From NCBI GenBank assembly GCA_900543845.1, contig UQTD01000042.1:1-17495 (forward strand): 17,495 bases of DNA, read 5' to 3'. Source of the DNA: an uncultured Collinsella sp. (lineage in GTDB: Bacteria; Actinomycetota; Coriobacteriia; Coriobacteriales; Coriobacteriaceae). The notes beneath the pieces are model-generated. The model was not told where the DNA came from. It made no database searches and saw only the letters and a program-made list of their open reading frames with translations. Positions 7,252-13,966 of the stretch are shown here, one piece after another. How positions within the stretch are numbered: the first letter of the stretch is position 1; each line of letters starts with the position of its first letter. The translations under genes and the position numbers were made by a program.

Positions 7252-7295
7252 CCTGCCAAAAAGGATCAGGTTTATTTTGGTAGGTTTTATCTGGG
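7252..7295. repeat. Dispersed hairpin repeat, copy 2, in the HAD leader
   Basis: CCTGCCAAAA (7252-7261) pairs with TTTTGGTAGG (7275-7284) with one wobble. The right part, 7274-7295, is identical to 5139-5160. On the HAD mRNA the stem ends only a few bases before the GGGAGGAG ribosome site, so it could influence translation. Confidence 0.55.
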
Positions 7296-7330
7296 GTTTT
7301 ACGGCGCGACAGACGCACCCTCCCCAAAGC

Positions 7331-7361
7331 AAAAAGGGGACGGGGCGCAAACCCCATCCCC
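7331..7361 (-). terminator. Rho-independent terminator of the PTS operon
   Basis: On the minus strand GGGGATGGGG (7352-7361) pairs with CCCCGTCCCC (7336-7345) around a 6-nt loop, followed by TTTTT. It lies 35 bp after the deglycase 2 stop and separates the PTS operon from the HAD gene. Confidence 0.85.
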
Positions 7362-7395
7362 TCTCAATCAACCCGTAAGGTCTACTTACTTGTGA

Positions 7396-8379
7396 TTAGT
7401 AGGAAAGCTTCCACATGTAGCGACGCATGGTCAGCGGATGCTGACGGGCCTCGGCGATCTGGTTGCCGTACTCGCGCATAACGGCGAGGTGCAGCAGCGG
7501 GTTGAAGTAGGTGACGACGCTCGCGGGCACAGCGTCAGCCAGGCCGTAGTCCTTGGAGTCGATCAGAGCGACCTTGGCGCCCATGCGCTTAAGGAAGGTG
7601 AGGGCGCGGGCGTCCATCGGACGGGTAGCGCCATCGGACATGAAGAAGACATAGGGCTTACCCTCGGTGGAAACCTCGAACGGGCCGTGGAAGTACTCGC
7701 CGGTGTTGTAGGCGGCGGCGTCGATCCACTGCATCTCGGTGAACAGGAAGGCGGCGTGAGAATAAGCCATCTTCTCGGAGGCACCGGAAGCCATGAAGTA
7801 GATCATCTTGTCGTCCTTGAAGTCCTCGGCGAACTTCTTGGCGAGCTTCTTGCAGTGCTGAGCGGCGTTCTCGCAGAGCTCGAAGACGTTGGTGAGGCCG
7901 GTGATCATGTCCTCGTAGTGGTCATAGCCCTCGGTCTGCTGAAGGATCTCGACAGCAAGAGCGATGGCATAGCCAGGCTTCTCGCACTTGGCAGCGAAGT
8001 TGGCGTGGAAGCCGTGAACGATGACGTAGTCAGCGTCGACGGTCAGAGCGGAGCCAGCCTTGTTGGTGAGGGAGACGACCGGGCAGTTGTGCTTCTTGGC
8101 GGTCTTGTTGGCCTCGACGGTCTCGGGCGTGGAGCCACCGAGGGAGCAGGTGATCACGAAGGTGTGCTCGTTGACCCAGGAAGGCGTGTCGTAGTTGAAC
8201 TCGTTAGCGGTGAAGATCTGAACGTTCAGCTTGTCCGTGTTGTTGGCCAGGAAGTACTTGGCGGGGTAAAGGTCGGACATGGAAGCACCGCAGCCGACGA
8301 AAGCGACGCTGTGGATCTCGTGGTTGGACAGGACGTCAGCGACGATCTGCTTAGGGAGGTTAAGGTCGATCTCGTACAT
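7396..8379 (-). CDS. FrlB-like SIS-domain sugar-phosphate deglycase (copy 2, PTS operon)
   Basis: A 327-residue two-SIS-domain protein. The phosphate-binding loop is CSLGGSTPET (78-87). The catalytic-type region holds E215 (FTEMQW) and H231 (TGEYFHGPFE), again 16 residues apart. The protein ends RRYMWKLSY, as deglycase 3 ends RRYMWKLDY. It is the last gene of the PTS operon, so it most likely acts on the phosphorylated product of that PTS. This matches the Salmonella gfr arrangement, where mannose-family PTS genes precede fructoselysine/glucoselysine-6-phosphate deglycases. The ATG at 8379 is preferred: AAAGGAA lies about 8 nt upstream. An in-frame ATG at 8388 would overlap that site. The 199-bp spacer before it is long for an operon and contains two strong hairpins. 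Confidence 0.8.
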   Translation of the reverse strand: MYEIDLNLPKQIVADVLSNHEIHSVAFVGCGASMSDLYPAKYFLANNTDKLNVQIFTANEFNYDTPSWVNEHTFVITCSLGGSTPETVEANKTAKKHNCPVVSLTNKAGSALTVDADYVIVHGFHANFAAKCEKPGYAIALAVEILQQTEGYDHYEDMITGLTNVFELCENAAQHCKKLAKKFAEDFKDDKMIYFMASGASEKMAYSHAAFLFTEMQWIDAAAYNTGEYFHGPFEVSTEGKPYVFFMSDGATRPMDARALTFLKRMGAKVALIDSKDYGLADAVPASVVTYFNPLLHLAVMREYGNQIAEARQHPLTMRRYMWKLSY

Positions 8380-8469
8380 CTGACACATTCCTTTCGATTT
8401 TTGCGGCGCCACATTGCCGGGCGCTCGCAGGGTTACCGTGGTTTGGGCCGAGTCGCCGGCCCGTTAAGG

Positions 8470-8500
8470 ATGCGACAAAGGGACTGTCCCATTGTCGCAT
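8470..8500. repeat. 31-bp near-perfect palindrome with GGGACTGTCCC core
   Basis: ATGCGACAA (8470-8478) pairs with TTGTCGCAT (8492-8500), and GGGAC with GTCCC inside. Only the central T and one A/A pair do not match. The GGGACTGTCCC core resembles repeats associated with RAYT transposases. It sits inside the PTS operon between the EIID and deglycase genes. Confidence 0.6.
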
Positions 8501-8513
8501 TTTAGGGATGGAA

Positions 8514-8544
8514 GCCTGCCTGGGGTATGGGATGCCAGGCAGGC
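8514..8544 (-). other. Intra-operon hairpin after EIID
   Basis: GCCTGCCTGG (8514-8523) pairs perfectly with CCAGGCAGGC (8535-8544) around an 11-nt loop, 34 bp beyond the EIID stop. No T-run follows on the minus strand. It may protect the upstream mRNA or attenuate expression of deglycase 2 (inference). Confidence 0.5.
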
Positions 8545-8578
8545 CCCCGGGGGAAAGCGGTTAGACGCTTGGTCGCGA

Positions 8579-9412
8579 CTAGGCCAGGATGCCGGCCGCG
8601 GAGAGGGCGATGCCGCCCACGATGGCGATCACGAGAAGCCAACCGGTGTTGACGTTCTTCTTGATGAGCCAGTACATAAGGCCGGTGAGGCCAAGGGAAA
8701 TCATCTGGGGCATCATGCCGTCCAGGATGTCCTGGATAACGACGGTGCCCTCAGCGAACTGCAGCGGGGTGGTGGCGCCGATCAGCGTAGCGATCATGCC
8801 GCCCACGGACATAAGGCCCACGATGCCGCAGACATACATGAGCTTCTCCATGAGGTCGCCGCCCTGAAGCTTGCTCAGGTACTCGTGGCCGCCCTGATAG
8901 CCCATCTTGGCTGCGAACCAGGTGATCAGCACAGAGGGGACGATGGAGATGAGCATGGCCAGGATCGGGCCCATGATGGAGCCCTGCTGAGCCAGCTGAA
9001 CGCCCAGGCCAAAGGCGATAACGCGGATGGTGCCCTGGAAGAAGGAGTCACCGATGCCGGAAAGCGGGCCCATGAGGGAGGTCTTGACCGCGTTGATCGA
9101 ATCGGGATCGAAGTTCTCGGGATCCTTGGCGTACTCCTCCTCCATGGAGGCAGTGAGACCCAGGATGAAAGCGCTCGTCTGCGGGGTGCAGTTGTAGAAC
9201 GCCATGTGACGGTGGTAAGCCTCTTTCTTAGCAGCGAGCTGCTTGGGATCGGACTCATCCGGATAGAGGCGATCGAGCGTGGGAACCATGCCGTAGAGAA
9301 AGCCCATGTTCATCTGACGCTCGTAGTTCCAAGAGGCCTGGATGGCCCAGGAGCGCCAGAAGAACTGGCTGACCTTCTTGTTCAGGGACACGTCCTTGGT
9401 TGCGGTTGCCAT
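8579..9412 (-). CDS. PTS mannose-family EIID component
   Basis: A 277-residue membrane subunit of a mannose-type PTS permease, which with EIIC forms the sugar channel. Family signatures are SWNYERQMNMGFLYGMVP (27-44) and LMGPLSGIGDSFF (113-125). The N-terminal part is amphipathic, with hydrophobic segments at about 128-170 and at the C-terminus. The length is normal for ManZ-type proteins. The ATG at 9412 is chosen because AAGGAGG lies 8 nt upstream. An open frame extends about 39 codons further but has no ribosome site and overlaps EIIC. The gap to EIIC is 13 bp, and the EIIC stop codon overlaps this gene's ribosome site, suggesting translational coupling. The sugar is not readable from sequence. 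Operon context suggests an Amadori compound. Confidence 0.92.
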   Translation of the reverse strand: MATATKDVSLNKKVSQFFWRSWAIQASWNYERQMNMGFLYGMVPTLDRLYPDESDPKQLAAKKEAYHRHMAFYNCTPQTSAFILGLTASMEEEYAKDPENFDPDSINAVKTSLMGPLSGIGDSFFQGTIRVIAFGLGVQLAQQGSIMGPILAMLISIVPSVLITWFAAKMGYQGGHEYLSKLQGGDLMEKLMYVCGIVGLMSVGGMIATLIGATTPLQFAEGTVVIQDILDGMMPQMISLGLTGLMYWLIKKNVNTGWLLVIAIVGGIALSAAGILA

Positions 9413-9425
9413 AGTGTGTTCCTCC

Positions 9426-10220
9426 TTAGTCTTCGTCGTCTTCGAGCGGATCGTAGTCGGAATCGACACCGGCGGCTGCATGGGAACCGTTGAACTTGAA
9501 GCCCATGAAGACGACAGCCAGGCACACACCGATCAGAGCGACCGCGATGACGGACAGGTTGAGGTAAGCGGCGAGCAGGAAACCGATGAACAGGAACGGA
9601 GTCATACCCTTCTTGATCATCATGGTGAGCAGCAGGGCCAAGCCGTAGGCGGTCATGATCTTGGTCGAAACGTTCAGACCAGTGGACAGCCACTCGGGAA
9701 CCATGTTGACGATGGCCTGAACCAGGTCGGTGCCAACAAAGACGGCGAGGAAGATCGGCAGGAAGTACATGACGGCGTACAGACCGGAGCCGGCGCAGAT
9801 GTGCATACGGTAGGCGGTCTTGAACTTTCCGTTATCGATCGCGCTATCGGCCACATGGGTGAGGGCGGCGATGATGGAACGGAACACGATGCCGAGGAGC
9901 TGACCCAGGACGGCGACCGGGATGGCGATCGTCATGGCGGTCTCGGCGGAAGCATCGGTCAGGCACGCAAAGGCAGCGGCCACGATGCCACCCAGGACCA
10001 TATCGGGCGGAACGGCGGCGCCGACCTGCACCAGGCCCATGGACACGAGCTCGACGGCGGCACCGACGGCAAGGCCGGTGGGCACATCGCCCAGCAGCAG
10101 ACCGACGAGCGTAGCGCCAACGAGGGGCTGCTCGAAGTTAAGACGACCGAGCAGGCGGGAGTCCCACATGCAGAACACGCCGACGAGGCCGACGAGCACC
10201 GCACTGATGAACGTATTCAT
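9426..10220 (-). CDS. PTS mannose-family EIIC component
   Basis: A 264-residue polytopic membrane protein that forms the permease with EIID. The family signature GLLLGDVPTGLAVGAAVELVSMG is at about 40-62. Further hydrophobic helices run to about residue 240, and the protein ends in a short acidic tail (YDPLEDDED). The length matches ManY-type proteins. The ATG start has AAAGGAG upstream. It is 36 bp after the EIIAB stop and 13 bp before EIID, a standard AB-C-D order. The protein is not duplicated or truncated. Confidence 0.92.
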   Translation of the reverse strand: MNTFISAVLVGLVGVFCMWDSRLLGRLNFEQPLVGATLVGLLLGDVPTGLAVGAAVELVSMGLVQVGAAVPPDMVLGGIVAAAFACLTDASAETAMTIAIPVAVLGQLLGIVFRSIIAALTHVADSAIDNGKFKTAYRMHICAGSGLYAVMYFLPIFLAVFVGTDLVQAIVNMVPEWLSTGLNVSTKIMTAYGLALLLTMMIKKGMTPFLFIGFLLAAYLNLSVIAVALIGVCLAVVFMGFKFNGSHAAAGVDSDYDPLEDDED

Positions 10221-10256
10221 ACCCTTCTCCTTTCAGTCAGGCAAAAGCCTGGTTGA

Positions 10257-11180
10257 TTACAGCTTGGCGTCGATGTCGACGCTCTGATACGTAGGGGTCT
10301 GCTGAACATAGAGCTTGATGCCCATGTCGAGCAGCTGGTTGACGTCGGCCTTCTGGTTGGCGTCGAGGAAGACGGAGCTGTCCTTGCCTCCGACCTGATC
10401 GGCACCGTCGTGGTTGGCGGTGGCGCCCAGGTTGATGGCGTCGAGCTTGTAGCCCTGGCAGAACTGCAGCATCTCGGCCGTGTTGCCAAAGACGAACATG
10501 ACGCGCTCGCCGAGGGTGTTGAGCTTGTCCATCTTGGCGAGGGCACGCTCGACGGTGAAGACGTTCAGACGCACGCCCTGGGGCTTGGCCAGCTTAAGAG
10601 CGCCCTTCTTGATGTCATCGTTGGCAGCAGCGTTGTCGACGACGATGATGCGCTCGGCCTGAACCTTGGTGGTCCAGGTAAAGACGACCTGGCCGTGCAG
10701 CAGACGGTAGTCAAGACGTGCGAGGACGATCTTGGCGGGACCGGAGCTGTGACGGGGCGCCTTGGCCTTCTTGGCGGGAGCCGCGGCAGCCTCGACCGGT
10801 GCGTTGGGGTTGGTCAGACCGGTGCGGGCCTCGTTGATGAGGGCTGCGAGCTCGGCGCCCTTGACGGGGACGGGGCTCATAGCGAGCGTGAGCGCCAGCG
10901 GGATGTTGAAACCGCTGACAACCGTGAACTTCGTGCCGTTCTTGGAAAGCTCGACCATGTTGTTGTTGACCGAGCTGCCGAGCATATCGGTCAGCACATA
11001 GACGGTGTCGTCCGCGTTGAACGTGGCGATCAGAGCCTCAACCTTATTGGTGATGGGCTCCTTGTCGTCACGAGCAAGCGACACGACGTGGACGTTCGAC
11101 ACGTCGCCGAGAACCATCTCGAGCGTGTCTTTGGCGCCTGCGGCCAGGCCGCCATGAGATGCGAGAATGATCTGATTCAT
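10257..11180 (-). CDS. PTS mannose-family EIIAB fusion protein
   Basis: A 307-residue cytosolic phosphotransfer protein. The EIIA domain (1 to about 125) has the phosphoryl-accepting His at H9 (ILASHGGLA). An Ala/Pro/Lys-rich linker (about 126-148) joins it to the EIIB domain (149-307), with the active His at H162 (RLDYRLLHGQVVFTW). Phosphate passes from HPr to IIA to IIB to the incoming sugar. The A-B fusion matches E. coli ManX, whereas gfr-type systems encode A and B separately. It is first in the operon EIIAB-EIIC-EIID-deglycase 2. GGAGGAGG lies a few bases before the ATG, indicating strong translation. Its promoter region carries a TATAAT box overlapped by the TATAACGWCT motif shared with regulator 2. 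Confidence 0.93.
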   Translation of the reverse strand: MNQIILASHGGLAAGAKDTLEMVLGDVSNVHVVSLARDDKEPITNKVEALIATFNADDTVYVLTDMLGSSVNNNMVELSKNGTKFTVVSGFNIPLALTLAMSPVPVKGAELAALINEARTGLTNPNAPVEAAAAPAKKAKAPRHSSGPAKIVLARLDYRLLHGQVVFTWTTKVQAERIIVVDNAAANDDIKKGALKLAKPQGVRLNVFTVERALAKMDKLNTLGERVMFVFGNTAEMLQFCQGYKLDAINLGATANHDGADQVGGKDSSVFLDANQKADVNQLLDMGIKLYVQQTPTYQSVDIDAKL

Positions 11181-11206
11181 CTTGCCTCCTCCTTTTCGTT
11201 ATGGTC

Positions 11207-11224
11207 ATTATAACGTCTTATACG
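11207..11224 (-). promoter_or_regulatory. PTS operon -10 box and overlapping operator-like site
   Basis: The minus strand has a perfect TATAAT at 11207-11212, 26 nt before the EIIAB start codon. The plus strand reads TATAACGTCTTATACG (11209-11224), overlapping it, so binding there would block the promoter. There is no good -35 box at the normal spacing, which hints at an activator. Confidence 0.55.
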
Positions 11225-11250
11225 TTGCCTATATTGCTAATTAGTATAAA

Positions 11251-11285
11251 GACCGTTCGCGGGTGAAAATCGACCGTTGACGGGT
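11251..11285. promoter_or_regulatory. Phased direct repeat upstream of the PTS promoter (possible activator site)
   Basis: GACCGTTCGCGGGT (11251-11264) and GACCGTTGACGGGT (11272-11285) match at 12 of 14 bases and are 21 bp apart, two helical turns. Each is itself a rough palindrome (ACCGT/ACGGGT). They lie about 40-75 bp upstream of the PTS -10 box. The binding protein is unknown. Confidence 0.4.
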
Positions 11286-11363
11286 TTAACGTACTTGAAA
11301 CGTTGGGGCCGGGTAGGCCGGCGCCGGCTGGATAACCCCAGGTCAGACCCTGCGCGCAATCCT

Positions 11364-12446
11364 CTATCGCACGAAGTACCAGGGGCTTTCCTGCACGGTG
11401 GGTTCCAACGCGATGCCGGTGCGTTCCTTAAACAAATCCATGTCCTGAGATTTTTCGGTCCACCACGCGTTGGGCTTAAAGGTCATGCTCTCAATGACAT
11501 GACCGACAAACATACTGTTGCGCAGCTTGGAGAAGTCGGTGTTCATGATCAGGATGGACGCGAGCACCAGCACGATGCCCAGGACCTTGATCGCGCCGGC
11601 GGGCTCGGCATAGACACCAATGCCCACCAGTACGGTGACGACCGTCTCGAAAGACATTACGACGGGAACTTTCGATGTCTCGAGCCCCATGGACAGGCCC
11701 TGCATATATAAGATGTAGGCCACGGCTGTGGGGATGAGTCCAAAGCCAAGGAACAGCAGCAGCAGCTGTGGCGACATTGCCGCGGCGACATCCGGCCACG
11801 GAGCCGCGATAGCCGCCATAACCGCACCGCCAAAAACAAAGCCCCAAAACGTGACAGCCAGCGGGTGGACCGTCTTGGTTGCTATCCGGCTAAACACCGC
11901 GAGCGACGCACCACAAAGGCCTGCAATCACGCCCGATGTGACGCCCCAAACCGAAAAATGGAAACCGGAAAGGTCGCCATTGGTCACTGCAAGCACGCAG
12001 CCAACGATGTTAAAGACAATGGCAACGAGCTTGTTGGGGGTCACGTCCTCGCGATAAAGCACGCGACCGAGCATGACGCCAAACACCGGCGAGGTGTAGA
12101 GCAGCACCGAGGCCGTGGACATGCCCACCTCGCCCATGCACTCGTAATAGCAAGTGTTGGCGGCGGCCAAACCGACGATACCGACAAGCGCACAGGGAAC
12201 AAGCTCTTTAGGGCTTGCCCTGAACAGGGCAAGCGGACCCTGAGCCACGGTAGACCCCTCACCCGGACGGCAGCCCATAAACATCAGGACCGGCGCCAAG
12301 ATAAGCGCTCCGACCAACAAGCGAAAGGCAGCCATGCTCTGGGACGAAACGCCCATGGCCGAGATGCCGTTTACAAAGATTCCGATGCTGCCCCACATAA
12401 GCGCGGCGATTAGCACCAGCACATAGCCCAGATTGCTTTTCTTCAA
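11364..12446 (-). CDS. EamA/DMT-superfamily permease
   Basis: A 360-residue membrane protein with about ten transmembrane helices in two EamA repeats (roughly 6-155 and 175-310). The first repeat opens with LIAALMWGSIGIFVNG. A soluble tail of about 50 residues after the last helix is longer than usual. Members export or import amino acids and other metabolites. The start is placed at TTG (12444-12446) because GAGGAGG lies 5 nt upstream. The same frame could begin at GTG (12482), but no ribosome site precedes that and it abuts the operator-like site. The upstream region carries the same TATAACGWCT motif as the PTS operon and regulator 2. Export of the amino acid freed by the deglycase is therefore possible (inference). 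Confidence 0.85.
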   Translation of the reverse strand: MKKSNLGYVLVLIAALMWGSIGIFVNGISAMGVSSQSMAAFRLLVGALILAPVLMFMGCRPGEGSTVAQGPLALFRASPKELVPCALVGIVGLAAANTCYYECMGEVGMSTASVLLYTSPVFGVMLGRVLYREDVTPNKLVAIVFNIVGCVLAVTNGDLSGFHFSVWGVTSGVIAGLCGASLAVFSRIATKTVHPLAVTFWGFVFGGAVMAAIAAPWPDVAAAMSPQLLLLFLGFGLIPTAVAYILYMQGLSMGLETSKVPVVMSFETVVTVLVGIGVYAEPAGAIKVLGIVLVLASILIMNTDFSKLRNSMFVGHVIESMTFKPNAWWTEKSQDMDLFKERTGIALEPTVQESPWYFVR

Positions 12447-12486
12447 CGCAGCCTCCTCGGTATTGTTTCCAATATGTTTCACACTA

Positions 12487-12502
12487 CGTTATAGTCGTTA
12501 TA
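12487..12502 (-). promoter_or_regulatory. Operator-like site upstream of the EamA permease
   Basis: The minus strand reads TATAACGACTATAACG. It matches the PTS site at 12 of 16 bases, including TATAACG. On the plus strand it is a 9-bp-spaced direct repeat of CGTTATA. It lies about 40-56 bp before the TTG start. Confidence 0.5.
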
Positions 12503-12558
12503 TACATTTTTCAAGACACAAATCGCCAAACGGAAAAATCCGCTTCCCCACATACTCA

Positions 12559-12651
12559 TTGGGTAGTCATTGGGGACGTACTTAAATGACTAGTCGTTGG
12601 GGACGTTCCTGAATGACTAGTCATTTAAGAACGTCACCAACGACTACCCAA
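12559..12651. repeat. 93-bp REP-like palindrome with GGGGACGT cores
   Basis: The 37-base arms (12559-12595 and 12615-12651) are inverted copies matching at 34 of 37 positions. The loop contains a further GTTGGGGACGTTCCTGAAT unit. The unit is the same family as 4010-4065, and a partial inverse (GGAACGTCCCCAA) follows at about 12666. With the next hairpin it fills most of the 350-bp gap between the EamA start and the deglycase 3 stop. No gene is supported there. Confidence 0.7.
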
Positions 12652-12694
12652 CTGCCGGCAGAAAAGGAACGTCCCCAAGCGCTGCCATGAATTC

Positions 12695-12761
12695 AGTTGC
12701 GGTGAAATAGTTCCTGAATAGAGGCTTCAGACCCCCAAACAGGAACTATTCCACCGCAACT
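12695..12761. repeat. 22-bp-stem inverted repeat
   Basis: AGTTGCGGTGAAATAGTTCC from 12695 plus two more bases (to 12716) pair with 12740-12761 at 21 of 22 positions, the exception being a wobble. The loop is 23 nt. It lies 35 bp after the deglycase 3 stop but has no T-run on either strand, so a dispersed palindrome is more likely than an intrinsic terminator. Confidence 0.6.
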
Positions 12762-12796
12762 TATGAGGACATCGAGCTGTTAGGCCGCTCTATCCC

Positions 12797-13789
12797 CTAG
12801 TAGTCCAGCTTCCACATGTAGCGGCGCGTCATGTAGTCCTTGTGGGTGACGGCAGAGAGCGCACGCATATACACGTTGTTGAGGATCGGGGCAAAGATCA
12901 GGTGGTTGAAGTACTCGCTCACGCTGTCCTTGATGTCGTTGAGGCCGAGCTCCTTGGCGTCGAGCTGATAGACGCGCTCGCCACCGTACTGGTTGACAAA
13001 GCGGATGCCGCGCTCGTCGTTGCAGCGGCTGCGGCCGACGCTGATGAGCTGGAACAGCGAGGTGCGCTTGTCCAGGATCTCGAAGGGGCCGTGGAAGAAG
13101 TCGCAGGTGTTGATGGTGCAAGAGTCGATCTGCAGCATCTCCTGCACGTTGCAGATGCTAAAGACGTAGGCGGCACCAAAGAGCGGGCCCTGAGCCATCA
13201 CGTTGATGCAGGGCTTGTCGGCGTTCTGCTCGGCCCACTTGGCAGCGAGCGGACGGGCGTACTCGACGGCCTTGCGATAGATGGGGTCGACCAAGTCGAA
13301 CGCGGCCATAGCGGTCTCGTACTCGGCATAGCCCTCGGTCTGCTGCGTGAGCTCCATTGCGATCATGGTCACGACGGCGGAGTTGGTGCGGCCCATGCAG
13401 GACTCGTCGACGGCCAGGCTGTCGTACTGGATCTTGTAGTCGCAAACCTCGGTGAGACCGGACTCGTCAACATAGATGGCGATGGTGCTGGCGCCGTGGT
13501 CCTTGGCGACCTGGGCGGCGACGATGGTCTCCTTGGTGCCGCGCATGGACACGACGACGGCCAGGGTGTTCTCGTTGACATAGGCAGGCGTGGCGTGCAC
13601 GAACTCGTTGCTGGTGTAGCTGGAGCTCACGACCTGCGTGGCCTCGTGCTCCATAAAATACTGGGCAGGATAGTTGCCGCCGTTGGATCCGCCGGCGCCG
13701 ATCCACACGACGCGCTTGATGCCGCCCTTGTCTGCCTTGTCAGCCAAAACCTGGGAGACGACATCCTTAACCTGTTCCTGAGTAGTCAT
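12797..13789 (-). CDS. FrlB-like SIS-domain sugar-phosphate deglycase (copy 3, divergent)
   Basis: A 330-residue two-SIS-domain protein. E217 (VQEMLQ) and H233 (FFHGPFE) keep the 16-residue spacing of the putative catalytic pair. Other positions differ from copies 1 and 2: the phosphate loop is VVSMRGTKET, about one residue shorter than CSLGGSTPET. The SGE or TGE before the His becomes TCD, and the Trp after the Glu is Gln. It still ends RRYMWKLDY. These changes suggest a different substrate rather than loss of activity. It is divergent from regulator 3, with three operator-like repeats in the 205-bp gap. It has no PTS of its own, so its substrate must arrive by another transporter or through the nearby PTS. 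The ribosome site is weak (AAAGG, about 10 nt before ATG). Confidence 0.78.
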   Translation of the reverse strand: MTTQEQVKDVVSQVLADKADKGGIKRVVWIGAGGSNGGNYPAQYFMEHEATQVVSSSYTSNEFVHATPAYVNENTLAVVVSMRGTKETIVAAQVAKDHGASTIAIYVDESGLTEVCDYKIQYDSLAVDESCMGRTNSAVVTMIAMELTQQTEGYAEYETAMAAFDLVDPIYRKAVEYARPLAAKWAEQNADKPCINVMAQGPLFGAAYVFSICNVQEMLQIDSCTINTCDFFHGPFEILDKRTSLFQLISVGRSRCNDERGIRFVNQYGGERVYQLDAKELGLNDIKDSVSEYFNHLIFAPILNNVYMRALSAVTHKDYMTRRYMWKLDY

Positions 13790-13827
13790 CGCGCATCAGC
13801 CTTTCTTCTCGTTTGATGCTCTTGATG

Positions 13828-13843
13828 GCATACAAGTTACATA
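13828..13843. promoter_or_regulatory. Operator-like repeat, site 1 of 3
   Basis: GCATACAAGTTACATA on the plus strand. It matches site 3 (13967-13982) at 15 of 16 bases and is 39 bp upstream of the deglycase 3 start. Confidence 0.55.
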
Positions 13844-13861
13844 CATGTTTTGGTTATGTCG

Positions 13862-13874
13862 ACTAGTTGTATGC
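13862..13874. promoter_or_regulatory. Operator-like repeat, site 2 of 3 (inverted)
   Basis: The plus strand reads ACTAGTTGTATGC, whose inverse GCATACAACTAGT shares GCATACAA and the following T with sites 1 and 3. It faces site 1 and sits next to a TATATT (13875-13880) that could be a -10 box for regulator 3. Confidence 0.5.
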
Positions 13875-13966
13875 TATATTTGACTTAGATATTTTGCCGC
13901 TGTGGTTTTCGATTACTCGTTACCAGCGGTTTTATTGTTGTGTTGAATACATGCTTGCTTAGTTAA

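Noticed and set aside
7237..7371. N-terminal extension of the HAD gene
   Set aside because: It would cross the PTS operon terminator and a repeat. The HAD domain begins exactly at the MIKAVLFDMDG start with a strong ribosome site.
8492..9493. Plus-strand open frame opposite EIID
   Set aside because: His/Gly/Asp-rich shadow of a clear PTS subunit gene.
11311..11337. GC-rich palindrome GCCGGCGCCGGC after EamA as a terminator
   Set aside because: The palindrome has no loop, the surrounding pairs are interrupted and no T-run follows.
12447..12482. Longer EamA start at GTG 12482
   Set aside because: No ribosome site precedes it, while TTG 12446 has GAGGAGG 5 nt upstream. It is not fully excluded.
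12842..13816. Plus-strand open frame opposite deglycase 3
   Set aside because: Val/Leu/Asp-rich antisense shadow of an SIS-domain gene.
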